DNA from: Pseudomonadota bacterium
GTDB taxonomy: Bacteria > Pseudomonadota > Gammaproteobacteria > Burkholderiales > Rhodocyclaceae
Length of the DNA stretch: 64,000 nt
Reading direction: 5' to 3'
NCBI GenBank assembly: GCA_008501585.1
Contig: QQUN01000046.1
Location: 1-64,000, forward strand
The notes below the pieces were generated by a model that did not search any database, was not told the origin of the DNA, and saw only the letters and a program-made list of their open reading frames with translations. The first letter of the stretch is position 1, and each line of letters starts with the position of its first letter. Below, piece by piece: positions 35,417 through 44,509 of the stretch. The translations under genes and the position numbers were made by a program.

Positions 35417-37765
35417 TCAGAAGTCGTAGTTGAGCGTCAGGCGGGCGTTGCGGGCATCGCCCATGTAGAGCATGGCGCCGGAGCGATAGGCCGCGAGGTA
35501 GTAGGACTCGTCGGTGACGTTGCCGATGTTCAGGCGCACGCTGGTGTTGCGGTCGATCTTGTAGGTCGCAAACAGGTCGAGCACGGTGTATTCGGGCACC
35601 TTGATGCTCAGCGACTCGGGCGACTCGGGCGTGCCGGAGAACTTCTTGCTCTGGTAGGTCACGTTGCCGCCAAAGCTGAACTTCGGCGTGGCCTGGTAGT
35701 TGAGCAGCACCGAGGCGGTGGTCTCGGGGAAGTTGGACAAGCCGTTGCCAACGCGCGTGCTGTCCTGCGAGCGCAGCCACTTGGCGTTCATGAAGGCCAC
35801 GCCGCCCTGCGCGGTCAGCTTGGGCATGACTTCGCCAGCCAGCGACAATTCCACGCCACGCACCCGGTACTTGCCCGAGTTGATGGCGCCGATGTCGGTG
35901 TAGCTGGCGCCGCCAATCACTTCCATGACATCGCGCTTGGTCACCTGGAACACCGCGGCCGTGGCCAGCATGCGGCCGTTGTTGATGTTCCACTTGGTGC
36001 CCAGCTCGATGTTCTCGGACAGCTCGGGCTTGCTCTGCGCGAACAGCGCCTGGCGTTCGGCCGTGCTCAAGGTACCGCCCGGGCCGGTGGCGGGCACGCA
36101 GATGCCACCATAGTCGCAGGAGGTCACGTCCGATTCGCCGCCGTTGAAATCGCTGGCGGTGCTGTAGGTGAAGTACACATTGGCGTCGGGGCGGAACTTG
36201 TAGGTCAGGCCGAGGTGGCCATTCCACAGGCCGTCGTCGAGTTCCCACTCGGTCTTGGTGGTCGTCCCCGCCAGCGTGCGGTAATCGAAGCGGTCATAGC
36301 GCAGGCCGCCGAACAGCGTCCATTTGTCGTTCAGGTCGACGGTGTCCATGGCCGACAGGGAGATCGTCTTCACGTTCCAGTCGATGTCCGATTCACCCCG
36401 GCTGACCTGGCGGTTGAGCACGCTGTCGATGCCGGCCACATAGTTGCCCGAGGCATCGACGATGCAGCCGCTGTTGCTGGCACCACCGCCACGGCCGCTG
36501 GTGACGCAGTTCGAGGCGTTGCTGGTGTTGTACTGGCCGTTGAGCACGCTGTGGTCGGAGAACTCCAGGCCAAAGATGAACTCATGCTTCATCCCGGCGA
36601 TGTCCTGCTCCACATACAGGTTGGTCTGGTTGGCGAAGTACTCGACCTCCTGCCAGCCCTGGTGGGTGCCGAGCACCACGGTGTCGTATACACCGCCCGG
36701 GTTGGTGGCGTGGGTGGTGGTGGCGCGGGCGCTGGTGGCGACATAGCCGTTGTCGGTGGTGCCGTAGCGGGTCAGGTTGGTGACGCGCACACTGGGGCTG
36801 ATCTGGTACTTGGCACGCAGGGTGTAGGTATCGACGGTCGACTCGAGGAAGTCGCCCGACTGCGCATACACCGGGATATTGGTCTGCGGCTTGCCGTTGA
36901 CCAGCCACGAGCCGAGGTCGGGCTTGTCGATGGCGTCGAGGTGGTAGTAGTCGGCCGTGATGTCGAGCTTCTCGGTCGGCTTGATGTTGAAGGACAGCGC
37001 CACGCCGTTGCGCTCGCGGTCGGCCGGGGCGCGGTCGGGCACGTCCTGGTAGCCGTGCAGCAGGTTCACCCGGATGGCGGCAGTGTCGGTCAGCACATAG
37101 TTGGTGTCGGCGCTCAGGCGGCGATAGTCGTCCGTGCCGATGCCGGCCGACAGCTTGGTGAAGTCCACATCGGTGGTGGCCTGCTTGGTCACCGCGTTGA
37201 TCGCGCCACCGGTGGCGCCGCGGCCGGCGAAGGTCGAGCTCGGCCCCTTGGTGATCTCCAGCTGCTCGACGGCGAAGCTCTCACGCACCGTCATACCGGG
37301 GTCGCGCAGGCCATCGACAAACACGTCGCTGCGCGCTTCCTGGCCGCGGATGATGTAGCGGTCGCCAAAGGCGTTGCCGTTCTCGCCGGTGCCCAGCGTG
37401 ATGCCCGGCTGGGCGCGCAGGATGTCGCGCAGGTCGCTGCGGCCGGTGTCGAGCATCTGCTGCTGGGTCAGCACGGTGATGGTCTGCGGCGTCTCGGCCA
37501 GCGGACGGGTGTGGCGCTCGTCGCCCGAGGTCTTGGCCTTGTAGGGCACGCCCGGTTCAGCATTGGGATTGGGGTCGATCGCGGTCTCCACCACGGTCAC
37601 CGGCGCGAGCTGCTGGGTTTGCCCCGACTGCGCAAACGCGGCCGGCATCAGCACGGCAGTGGACACCCCCAGCGCCAACCCGGTACGCGCCACGGCGCCG
37701 GCCTGGGTTCGAGTCTGAACGCGAAAACTCGCGGGGATCTTGGTCTTGACGGTTTTGTCTTTCAT
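35417..37765 (-). CDS. TonB-dependent siderophore receptor (catecholate type, Fiu/PiuA-like)
   Basis: This 782-residue outer-membrane receptor has a long signal sequence (GLALGVSTAVLMPAAFA), a plug domain (about 75-210, with TPQTITVLTQQQMLDTG and RGATGGAINAVTK) and a 22-strand barrel ending in LTLNYDF with a C-terminal Phe. A TonB-box-like stretch (APVTVVET) follows the signal. It would take up a ferric siderophore. The start ATG 37765 was chosen because the signal peptide follows. The neighbouring piuC gene and the upstream Fur-box-like promoter support an iron role. Confidence 0.93.
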   Translation of the reverse strand: MKDKTVKTKIPASFRVQTRTQAGAVARTGLALGVSTAVLMPAAFAQSGQTQQLAPVTVVETAIDPNPNAEPGVPYKAKTSGDERHTRPLAETPQTITVLTQQQMLDTGRSDLRDILRAQPGITLGTGENGNAFGDRYIIRGQEARSDVFVDGLRDPGMTVRESFAVEQLEITKGPSSTFAGRGATGGAINAVTKQATTDVDFTKLSAGIGTDDYRRLSADTNYVLTDTAAIRVNLLHGYQDVPDRAPADRERNGVALSFNIKPTEKLDITADYYHLDAIDKPDLGSWLVNGKPQTNIPVYAQSGDFLESTVDTYTLRAKYQISPSVRVTNLTRYGTTDNGYVATSARATTTHATNPGGVYDTVVLGTHQGWQEVEYFANQTNLYVEQDIAGMKHEFIFGLEFSDHSVLNGQYNTSNASNCVTSGRGGGASNSGCIVDASGNYVAGIDSVLNRQVSRGESDIDWNVKTISLSAMDTVDLNDKWTLFGGLRYDRFDYRTLAGTTTKTEWELDDGLWNGHLGLTYKFRPDANVYFTYSTASDFNGGESDVTSCDYGGICVPATGPGGTLSTAERQALFAQSKPELSENIELGTKWNINNGRMLATAAVFQVTKRDVMEVIGGASYTDIGAINSGKYRVRGVELSLAGEVMPKLTAQGGVAFMNAKWLRSQDSTRVGNGLSNFPETTASVLLNYQATPKFSFGGNVTYQSKKFSGTPESPESLSIKVPEYTVLDLFATYKIDRNTSVRLNIGNVTDESYYLAAYRSGAMLYMGDARNARLTLNYDF

Positions 37766-38048
37766 GTCGCCCTGCAGCAAAAGCGCCAAAGCCCGGCGAC
37801 AGGGGAAGACACAGACCAGCCATCCCGGCTCGCCGGCCAGGTGGCGCAGCGAACGCTGGCGGGACGCTTCCGGCACCCGGCGACACATCGTCCGGGCAGG
37901 GACGCTCAGCCTGTGCGCAACCTGCGCACCATCCTTCAGCGAAGGGGTTGAGTACGATTGGCTGGCGATGGCTGGCTATCGGGGAATTTTGTTCTGGATC
38001 AAGCGCACTCGATCCGGGCACAAGCGCGGCTCCGCACCGCACAATGCA

Positions 38049-38083
38049 AATGCGAATCTATCTTATTTACAAATTGAGATCAA
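38049..38083 (-). promoter_or_regulatory. Fur-box-overlapped promoter of the iron operon
   Basis: On the minus strand, TTGATC (38083-38078) and TAGATT (38060-38055) are 17 bp apart. AATGCGAATCTATCTTATT (38049-38067 on the plus strand) matches the palindromic Fur-type sequence AATGAGAATGATTCTCATT at 14 of 19 positions and covers the -10. This is a classical repressor position. The region is strikingly AT-rich for the window. The predicted leader to the receptor ATG is about 280 nt and contains TGCGCA-GGT-TGCGCA; no riboswitch class was recognised in it. Confidence 0.65.
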
Positions 38084-38141
38084 GCCTTTCTTGCGCCGGG
38101 CGTGCCCGCGACATCGCGCGCATCACCGGCAGGGACGCGCC

Positions 38142-38834
38142 TCACCCGGCGGGCAGTGCGTCCCGCATCGCGCGCAACAGCACCTCGGCCGGCTGCGCAC
38201 CGCTGAGGCCCACCGAATCGTTGAGGATGAAGCAGGGCACGCCATTAACCCCTCGGGCGCTGATCGCGTGGTGCTGGCGCTGCACGTCGTCCGCCAGTTC
38301 GGCGCCATCCAGCCAGGCCGCCAGGTCCGGCGCGCCGAGGCCGGCGTCGGCTGCCAGCGCGGCCAATACCTCGCTGCGGCCAATGTCCTGCCCTTGCTCG
38401 AAGTAAGCGCGGAAGATCGCCGCCACCAGCGCATCCACCCGGCCGGCCTCGGCCCCCGCGTTTTGCAGACGCAGGATCAGGCGATGCGCCTTGACCGTCG
38501 ACGGCCGGCGACTGATCGCCGCGAAGTTGAAGTGCGCGCCACTGCCCTCGGCCGCTGCGCTCACCTGCGCCTGCAAGCCTTTCACCGCCGCCATGCTGCC
38601 GAACTTGCGCACCAGGTGCTCGTGGTAGGCGTGGCCCGCGTCCGGCATGTCCGCATCGAGCAGGAACGGCCGGTGGCGGAGCACCACCTGCACGTCGGGG
38701 CGCTGCTCGGCCAGCGCCGCCAGCGCGGCCTGAAGCCGCGCCGTGCCCACATGGCACCACACGCACACGAAATCGGCGACCACATCGATGCTCAGCGCGG
38801 GCATCTCGACAGAGGCATTGGTCGTATCGCTCAA
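38142..38834 (-). CDS. DsbA-family (FrnE-like) thiol oxidoreductase
   Basis: The protein has about 230 residues with a thioredoxin fold, a helical insertion and the active-site motif CVWCHVG (CxxC). Length, insertion and the cis-Pro region GVNGVPCFIL match the FrnE subgroup of cytoplasmic DsbA-like proteins, and no signal peptide is visible. The preferred start is TTG 38834 (reading MSDTTN...), preceded by GGAG; ATG 38876 and ATG 38804 are alternatives. It points leftward towards the iron operon but has its own 5' region, and its role is not known. Confidence 0.8.
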   Translation of the reverse strand: MSDTTNASVEMPALSIDVVADFVCVWCHVGTARLQAALAALAEQRPDVQVVLRHRPFLLDADMPDAGHAYHEHLVRKFGSMAAVKGLQAQVSAAAEGSGAHFNFAAISRRPSTVKAHRLILRLQNAGAEAGRVDALVAAIFRAYFEQGQDIGRSEVLAALAADAGLGAPDLAAWLDGAELADDVQRQHHAISARGVNGVPCFILNDSVGLSGAQPAEVLLRAMRDALPAG

Positions 38835-39000
38835 ACTGCATTCTCCTGACAGCGCGCTCGGTCGCGCGCTGATCATTGTCGCCCCCGCAGGGCGGGTTTC
38901 AACCCGTCATGGTCGGCCAAAGCCGACCCGACACGGCATCAAGACGTCGCAAACCTGGCAGACACGGACAGCCATTCAAGGTTCCACACCGGGCCCCGTG

Positions 39001-39018
39001 GCGCGATCGTGATCGCGC
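39001..39018. repeat. Perfect inverted repeat upstream of imuA
   Basis: GCGCGATC-GT-GATCGCGC is an 18-bp near-palindrome in the 334-bp gap between the FrnE-like gene and imuA. It could be an operator or half of a transcription terminator, but no T run follows. The gap otherwise holds the imuA promoter described next and no gene that I can support. Confidence 0.5.
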
Positions 39019-39109
39019 GCCTCAAACACAAATTTTATCGACACCGACGCCTCCCGCGCCGCCACTGGCATCGCGCCCTCAAGCACGCTTTTGCCGCCCG
39101 CACCGCCGC

Positions 39110-39138
39110 TTGACACCCGCGCCCCAGCGACAACAATG
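39110..39138 (+). promoter_or_regulatory. Likely sigma-70 promoter of the imuA-imuB-dnaE2 operon
   Basis: TTGACA (39110-39115) is followed after 16 bp by AACAAT (39132-39137). Transcription from near 39144 would favour the imuA start at 39169. No CTG-N10-CAG LexA box was found overlapping it. Confidence 0.55.
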
Positions 39139-39168
39139 AGAGCATTCCCCGCGTGTTTTGCCCCCCTC

Positions 39169-39867
39169 ATGTCCGCTTCACCCGCCGCCCTCGATGCCCT
39201 GCTCCAACGTGCCGACCTGTGGCGCGGGGGCGGCTGCGCGCCTCATGCCGAGGCGGCGCTGGCCAGTGGCTTTGCCGCGCTCGACGCGGTGCTGCCCGAC
39301 GGCGGCTGGCCCTGTGGCGGGCTGACCGAAGTGCTCGCCGGCGGCCTCGGCATCGGCGAGCTGAGCCTGTTCCTGCCCGCCCTGCGCCAGCTCGAGGCCG
39401 AGGCCGGCTGGATCGTCATCGTCGCCCCGCCGGCGCAAGTGCACGCCCCGGCCTGGCAGGGGCTCGGCCTGCCGCTGTCACGCCTGCTGGTGGTCGAGGC
39501 CGAAGGCGCCGACGCCGCCTGGGCGTGCGAACAACTGCTTGGCAGCGGCGCGCTGGCCGCCCTGCTCGCCTGGCTGCCCAGCGCCGACGCCCGCGCCCTG
39601 CGCCGCCTGCAACTGGCCAGCAGCAGCACCCGTTGCCTGAGCCTCGTCTTCCGCCCCGAGCGCGTCGCCCCGCAGCCCTCGCCCGCCCCGCTGCGCCTCG
39701 CACTGCGCGGTAGCGACAGCGGCGTGCAGGTCGAGCTCCTCAAGCGCCGCGGCCCGCCGCTGGCCAAGCCGCTTTGCCTCGCCATCGAGCGCCCGCTGCC
39801 GTGGTCGCGGCTGACCCGCGGCGCGCCGGCCGCCACACCTGTTCGCCGGGAGCCGCACGTCGCCTGA
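39169..39867 (+). CDS. imuA: ImuA (SulA/RecA-like component of the translesion mutasome)
   Basis: The protein has 232 residues from ATG 39169; in-frame ATGs at 39136 and 39091 would lengthen it. It contains the ImuA opening ALDALLQRADLWRGG and the RecA-like core (GFAALDAVLPDGGWPCGGLTEVL; LSLFLPALRQL; SRLLVVEAEGADAAWACEQLL). ImuA works with ImuB and DnaE2 in damage-induced mutagenesis in bacteria without umuDC. It is separated from imuB by 12 bp. The start at 39169 is preferred because of the promoter position. Confidence 0.87.
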   Translation: MSASPAALDALLQRADLWRGGGCAPHAEAALASGFAALDAVLPDGGWPCGGLTEVLAGGLGIGELSLFLPALRQLEAEAGWIVIVAPPAQVHAPAWQGLGLPLSRLLVVEAEGADAAWACEQLLGSGALAALLAWLPSADARALRRLQLASSSTRCLSLVFRPERVAPQPSPAPLRLALRGSDSGVQVELLKRRGPPLAKPLCLAIERPLPWSRLTRGAPAATPVRREPHVA

Positions 39868-39879
39868 CGGCCCTGACCC

Positions 39880-41283
39880 ATGCAGTGGCTGGCGATTCAT
39901 TTTTTCCGTCTCCCCGTCGAGGTGCTGGCCCTGCCTGCGCCGGCGGTCGCCATTGCGCAGCAGCGCATCGTCGCGGCCGACACCGCGGCGGCCGCGGCCG
40001 GCGTGCGTCCCGGCCAGCGCCTGGCCGACGCCCTCGCCCTGCTGCCCGGCCTGCGCCCGCATGAGCGCCAGCGCGCGCGCGAAGTCGCTGCACTTGAATC
40101 GCTGGCCTGCTGGGCCGGCAACTTCACCCCGACGGTCAGCCTCGCGCCGCCCGACACCGTGCTGCTCGAGATCGGCGGCTGCCTGCAGTTGTTTGGCGGG
40201 CTGGAACCGCTGCTGGGCAAAATCCGCGACGGCGCCGCAGCGCAAGGCCTGAGCCTGCGCCTGGGCCTCGCCGCCACCCCGCTCGCCGCTCGCTGGCTCA
40301 CCCACGCCGACAGCACCGTCGCGCACTGGCAGGCGGCCCTCGCCACCTTGCCGGTCGACGTGCTCGGCCTCAGCGACGCCGCCGAACGCCGCCTGCACGC
40401 GCTTGGCCTGCGCACGCTGGCGCAGCTCTTTGCCCTGCCCGGCGCCACCGTCGGCCATCGTTTCGGCCAGGCCCTGCCGCTGCAACTGGCGCAGGCGCGC
40501 GGCGAACTGCCCGACCCCCAGCCGCCCTTCGCCTTCCCCGAGCGCTTCGTGCAGCGGCTTGAGCTGCCGGCCAAGGTCGAGGTGGCCGATCATCTGCTCT
40601 TCGCCGCCCGCCGCCTGCTGATGGCGCTGGCCGGCTGGCTGCAGGCGCGACAGCTCGGCATCACCACCTGCACCCTGGTGCTCGACCACGAAGATATCCC
40701 CGCCACGCAGTTGCCGCTCGGCTTTGCCTCGCTCACCCGCGACAGCGAGCGCCTGATCCGCGTCGCCCGCGAGCAGCTCGAACGCCATCGCCTCGCCGCC
40801 CCGGTCACCGAACTGCAACTGCAGGCCGACGCCCCGCAGGCCATGGCCGGCAGCAGCGTGGCGCTGTTCGGCCAGCAAGACGCGGGCAACATCGCCCCGG
40901 TCATCGAACGCCTGCGCGCCCGCCTCGGCGACGCCGCCGTGCACGGCCTGGCGGTGCACGATGACCACCGCCCCGAGTGCGCCACCCGCGCCGTACCCTG
41001 GCCCGAGCCGACCGATGCGCCCGACACCGCCCCCCCGCCGCGTCCGCTGTGGCTGCACGCCAAACCGCAGGCGCTGCACGAAGTCGCCGGCCGGCCCACC
41101 TACGCCGGCGCCGCGCTCAAGCTGCTGACTCGCGCCGAGCGCCTGGAGAGCGGCTGGTGGGACCAGGACGAAGCCACCGGCGACCTGCGCCGGGACTACT
41201 TTGTTGCCACCACCACGCAGGGCGCGTGGCTGTGGATCTACCGCGACGCCCACGGCTGGTGGCTGCATGGCCAGTTCGCTTGA
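39880..41283 (+). CDS. imuB: ImuB, catalytically inactive Y-family polymerase homologue
   Basis: This 467-residue protein has a Y-family fold but lacks the catalytic acidic residues: the first motif reads MQWLAIHFFRLPVEVLAL instead of the DMDxFFASVE pattern. It acts as the adaptor that links ImuA, the beta clamp and DnaE2. The C-terminal segment resembles the ImuB-specific region (RAERLESGWWDQDEATGDLRRD is partly visible as GWWDQDEATGDLRRDYFVA). The 3' end overlaps dnaE2 by 17 bp. Confidence 0.9.
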   Translation: MQWLAIHFFRLPVEVLALPAPAVAIAQQRIVAADTAAAAAGVRPGQRLADALALLPGLRPHERQRAREVAALESLACWAGNFTPTVSLAPPDTVLLEIGGCLQLFGGLEPLLGKIRDGAAAQGLSLRLGLAATPLAARWLTHADSTVAHWQAALATLPVDVLGLSDAAERRLHALGLRTLAQLFALPGATVGHRFGQALPLQLAQARGELPDPQPPFAFPERFVQRLELPAKVEVADHLLFAARRLLMALAGWLQARQLGITTCTLVLDHEDIPATQLPLGFASLTRDSERLIRVAREQLERHRLAAPVTELQLQADAPQAMAGSSVALFGQQDAGNIAPVIERLRARLGDAAVHGLAVHDDHRPECATRAVPWPEPTDAPDTAPPPRPLWLHAKPQALHEVAGRPTYAGAALKLLTRAERLESGWWDQDEATGDLRRDYFVATTTQGAWLWIYRDAHGWWLHGQFA

Positions 41284-44200
41284 TTCGGCAAAACGGGCTT
41301 CGCGGCCGGCCTACGCCGAGCTGCACTGCGTGTCCAACTACAGCTTTCTGCGCGGCGCCTCGCACCCCGAAGAGCTGGTCGAGCGCGCCTGGCAACTCGG
41401 CTATCGCGCCCTGGCGATCACCGATGAATGCTCGCTGGCTGGCGCGGTGCGCGCGCATGAAGGCCTCAAGCTCGCCGCCGAAAAATTCAATGCCGACCCG
41501 GCCAAATTCAAACTCATCTACGGCGCCGAATTCACCCTCGCCTGCGGCCTGAAGCTGGTGGTGCTGGCCTGCAACCGCGCCGGTTACGGCAACCTCTCGG
41601 CACTCATCACGCTCGGCCGCCGCCGCGCCGACAAGGGCAGCTACCATCTCAGCCGCGGCGACATCGACGCCCTCGCCCCCGCCGCCGCGCTGCCCGACTG
41701 CCTCTCCCTCTGGCTGCCGCACGAGGCCGCCACCGAGGTAGACGCGCGCTGGTTTGCCGAGCGCTTTGCCGGCCGGGGCTGGGTCGGCGTCGAGCTGCAC
41801 AGCGGGCCGGACGACACCGCCCGCCTCGCCCGCCTGCGTGCGCTGGCCGACGCGGCAGCCCTGCCACTGGTGGCCGCCGGCGATGTGCACATGCACCGCC
41901 GCGCCCGCCGCCCGCTGCAAGACACACTCACCGCGCTGCGCCACAAAACCACCGTGTTCGAGGCCGGCCGGCGGCTGTTCCCCAACGCCGAGCGCCACCT
42001 GCGCCACCCGCTGCGCCTGGCCCGGCTCTACCCGCCCGAGCTGCTCGCCGAGACCACCCGCATCGCCGATCGCTGCCAGTTCTCGCTCGGCGAGCTGCGC
42101 TACGAGTATCCGCAAGAGGTCGTCCCCGCCGGCGACACCGCCACCACCTATCTGCGCCGCCTCACCGAGGCCGGGCTGCTCACCCGCTACCCCGACGGCG
42201 TGCCCGCCGAGGTGGCGCGCACCGCCAACAAAGAGCTCGCGCTGATCGCCGAGCTGCGCTACGAGCCCTTCTTCCTGACGGTGTACGACATCGTCTGCTT
42301 CGCCCGCAGCCAGGGCATCCTGTGTCAGGGGCGCGGCTCGGCGGCCAACTCGGTGGTGTGTTTCGCGCTCGGCATCACCGAGGTCGACCCGCAGCGCGCG
42401 GCCTTGCTGTTCGAGCGCTTCCTCTCCCGCGAACGCGGCGAAGCGCCGGACATCGATGTCGACTTTGAGCACGAGCGGCGCGAAATCGTCATCCAGTACA
42501 TCTACCGCAAATACGGCCGCGAGCGCGCCGCGCTGGCCGCCACCGTCATCCGCTACCGCACCCGCGGCGCCGTGCGCGACGTGGGCCGCGCGCTCGGCTT
42601 CAGCCCCGAGCAGATCAGCGCCCTCACCCGCTCCATGGCCTGGTGGGACAAGCGCGACCAGCTCCCCCAGCGCCTGCGCGAGATCGGCCTCGACCCCGCC
42701 AGCCCGCGCGTATCCAAATGGCTGGCGCTCACCGAGCAGCTCGTCGGCACGCCGCGCCACCTGTCGCAGCACGTGGGCGGCTTCATCATCTCCGACGGCC
42801 CGCTGGCGCGCCTGGTGCCGGTCGAAAACGCCGCCATGGCCGAGCGCTCCGTCATCCAGTGGGACAAGGAAGACCTCGAATCACTCGGCCTGCTCAAGGT
42901 GGACGTGCTCGCGCTGGGCATGCTCTCGGTCATCCGCCGCGCGCTCGATCTGGTCAGCCAGCGGCGCGGCACGCCGGTGACAATGGCCGACATCCCCGCC
43001 GACGACGCCGCCACCTTCGAGGCGCTGTGCAATGCCGACTCGGTCGGCGTGTTTCAGGTCGAATCACGCGCGCAAATGAGCATGCTGCCGCGCCTCAAAC
43101 CACGTCAGTTTTACGATCTGGTGGTGCAAGTGGCCATCGTCCGGCCCGGCCCGATCCAGGGCGACATGGTTCATCCCTACCTCATCCGCCGCAACCACCC
43201 CGCCGAAGCCGCACGCGAGATGGACCGGCTGCCCACCGCCGTGCGCGCCGTGCTCGAACGCACGCTGGGCGTGCCGATTTTTCAGGAACAGGTGATGAAG
43301 CTGGCCGAAGTCGCCGCCGGCTTCACCCCCGGCGAGGCCGACGAGCTGCGCCGCGCCATGGCCTCGTGGCGGCGCAAAGGCCACATGCAGCAGTTCAAGG
43401 ACAAGCTGCGCGCCGGCATGGCCGAGCGCGGCTACACGCAGGAATTTGCCGACGCCCTGTGCCGGCAGATTGAGGGCTTTGGCGAATACGGCTTTCCCGA
43501 ATCGCACGCCGCCAGCTTCGCGCTGCTCGCCTACGCCTCAGCCTGGCTCAAATGGCACGAGCCCGAAGCCTTCCTGTGCGCCCTGCTCAACAGCCAGCCC
43601 ATGGGCTTCTACCGCCCCGCCCAACTGGTGCACGACGCCCAGCGCCACGGCGTGCGCGTGCGCCCGGTCGACATCACCCGCAGCACCTGGGACAGCACGC
43701 TCGAGCCCAGCGGCGCCCTGCACGCGCGCCCCGCCGTGCGCCTCGGCCTGCGCGAAATCGCCGGCCTCAACCATGCGGCCGGCGCCCGCATCGACGCCGC
43801 CCGCGCCCAGGCCCCCTTCACCTCGCTGCACGACCTCGCCCACCGCGCCGACCTGAGCCGCGCCGACCTCGACCGCCTCGCTGCCGCCGACGCCCTCAAA
43901 GCCCTCAGCGGCCACCGCCGCGCTGCGCTGTGGCAAACCAGCGGCCTGCACCGCCAGGGCGATCTCTTCGACACCGCCCCGCCGCAAGAAGCCACCGTGC
44001 GCCTGCCCGAAGCCAGCGAAGGCGAAACCATCCTCACCGACTACGCCAGTCTCGGCTTCAGCCTCGGCCGCCACCCCCTCGCCCTGCTGCGCGAGCAACT
44101 CACCGAGCGCCGCTTCCTCCCCGCCGACACCCTCCAGCACCTGCCCCACGCCGCCCTCGTGCGCGCCGCCGGCATCGTCACCTGCCGCCAACGCCCCGGC

Positions 44201-44434
44201 ACCGCCAGCGGCATCGTCTTCGTCACCCTCGAAGACGAAACCGGCATGAGCAACATCGTCGTCTACTCAGACCTCGCCGAACGCCAGCGCCAGATCCTCC
44301 TCGGCGCCCGCCTGCTCGGCGTCTACGGCCAACTCCAACGCGACGGTCGCGTGGTGCATGTGCTGGCGAAACGGCTGGTGGATCTGACGGACTGGATGGC
44401 GGAATTGACCACGCGCAGTCGGGATTTTCATTGA
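41267..44434 (+). CDS. dnaE2: Error-prone DNA polymerase DnaE2 (ImuC)
   Basis: The protein has 1055 residues. The PHP domain comes first (AELHCVSNYSFLRGASHPEE, residues ~12-30), then the C-family polymerase core with GRGSAANSVVCFALG and the catalytic PDIDVDFEHERR. Next are finger-domain segments (HVGGFIISDGPLARLVPVEN, FQVESRAQMSMLPRLKP) and a C-terminal OB fold (TASGIVFVTLEDETGMSNI). It is the mutagenic lesion-bypass polymerase. The ATG at 41267 overlaps the end of imuB, and an earlier frame start lies deeper inside imuB. Confidence 0.96.
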   Translation: MASSLDSAKRASRPAYAELHCVSNYSFLRGASHPEELVERAWQLGYRALAITDECSLAGAVRAHEGLKLAAEKFNADPAKFKLIYGAEFTLACGLKLVVLACNRAGYGNLSALITLGRRRADKGSYHLSRGDIDALAPAAALPDCLSLWLPHEAATEVDARWFAERFAGRGWVGVELHSGPDDTARLARLRALADAAALPLVAAGDVHMHRRARRPLQDTLTALRHKTTVFEAGRRLFPNAERHLRHPLRLARLYPPELLAETTRIADRCQFSLGELRYEYPQEVVPAGDTATTYLRRLTEAGLLTRYPDGVPAEVARTANKELALIAELRYEPFFLTVYDIVCFARSQGILCQGRGSAANSVVCFALGITEVDPQRAALLFERFLSRERGEAPDIDVDFEHERREIVIQYIYRKYGRERAALAATVIRYRTRGAVRDVGRALGFSPEQISALTRSMAWWDKRDQLPQRLREIGLDPASPRVSKWLALTEQLVGTPRHLSQHVGGFIISDGPLARLVPVENAAMAERSVIQWDKEDLESLGLLKVDVLALGMLSVIRRALDLVSQRRGTPVTMADIPADDAATFEALCNADSVGVFQVESRAQMSMLPRLKPRQFYDLVVQVAIVRPGPIQGDMVHPYLIRRNHPAEAAREMDRLPTAVRAVLERTLGVPIFQEQVMKLAEVAAGFTPGEADELRRAMASWRRKGHMQQFKDKLRAGMAERGYTQEFADALCRQIEGFGEYGFPESHAASFALLAYASAWLKWHEPEAFLCALLNSQPMGFYRPAQLVHDAQRHGVRVRPVDITRSTWDSTLEPSGALHARPAVRLGLREIAGLNHAAGARIDAARAQAPFTSLHDLAHRADLSRADLDRLAAADALKALSGHRRAALWQTSGLHRQGDLFDTAPPQEATVRLPEASEGETILTDYASLGFSLGRHPLALLREQLTERRFLPADTLQHLPHAALVRAAGIVTCRQRPGTASGIVFVTLEDETGMSNIVVYSDLAERQRQILLGARLLGVYGQLQRDGRVVHVLAKRLVDLTDWMAELTTRSRDFH

Positions 44435-44463
44435 GGGAGTTGGGTGTCGAACGCACTGCGCCG

Positions 44464-44487
44464 GTCTATCCGTCCGCACGGATAGAC
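44464..44487. repeat. Perfect 10-bp inverted repeat downstream of dnaE2
   Basis: GTCTATCCGT-CCGC-ACGGATAGAC is a flawless hairpin 30 bp after the dnaE2 stop, with no T tract. It may be a Rho-associated 3' hairpin, a REP-like element or an operator of the following toxin-antitoxin operon. Confidence 0.7.
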
Positions 44488-44509
44488 GCGCCAACCGTCG
44501 CACCAAGTT

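Noticed and set aside
37766-38048. Cobalamin riboswitch in the TonB receptor leader
   Set aside because: No B12-box-like core was recognised; the Fur-type promoter and piuC neighbour point to iron.
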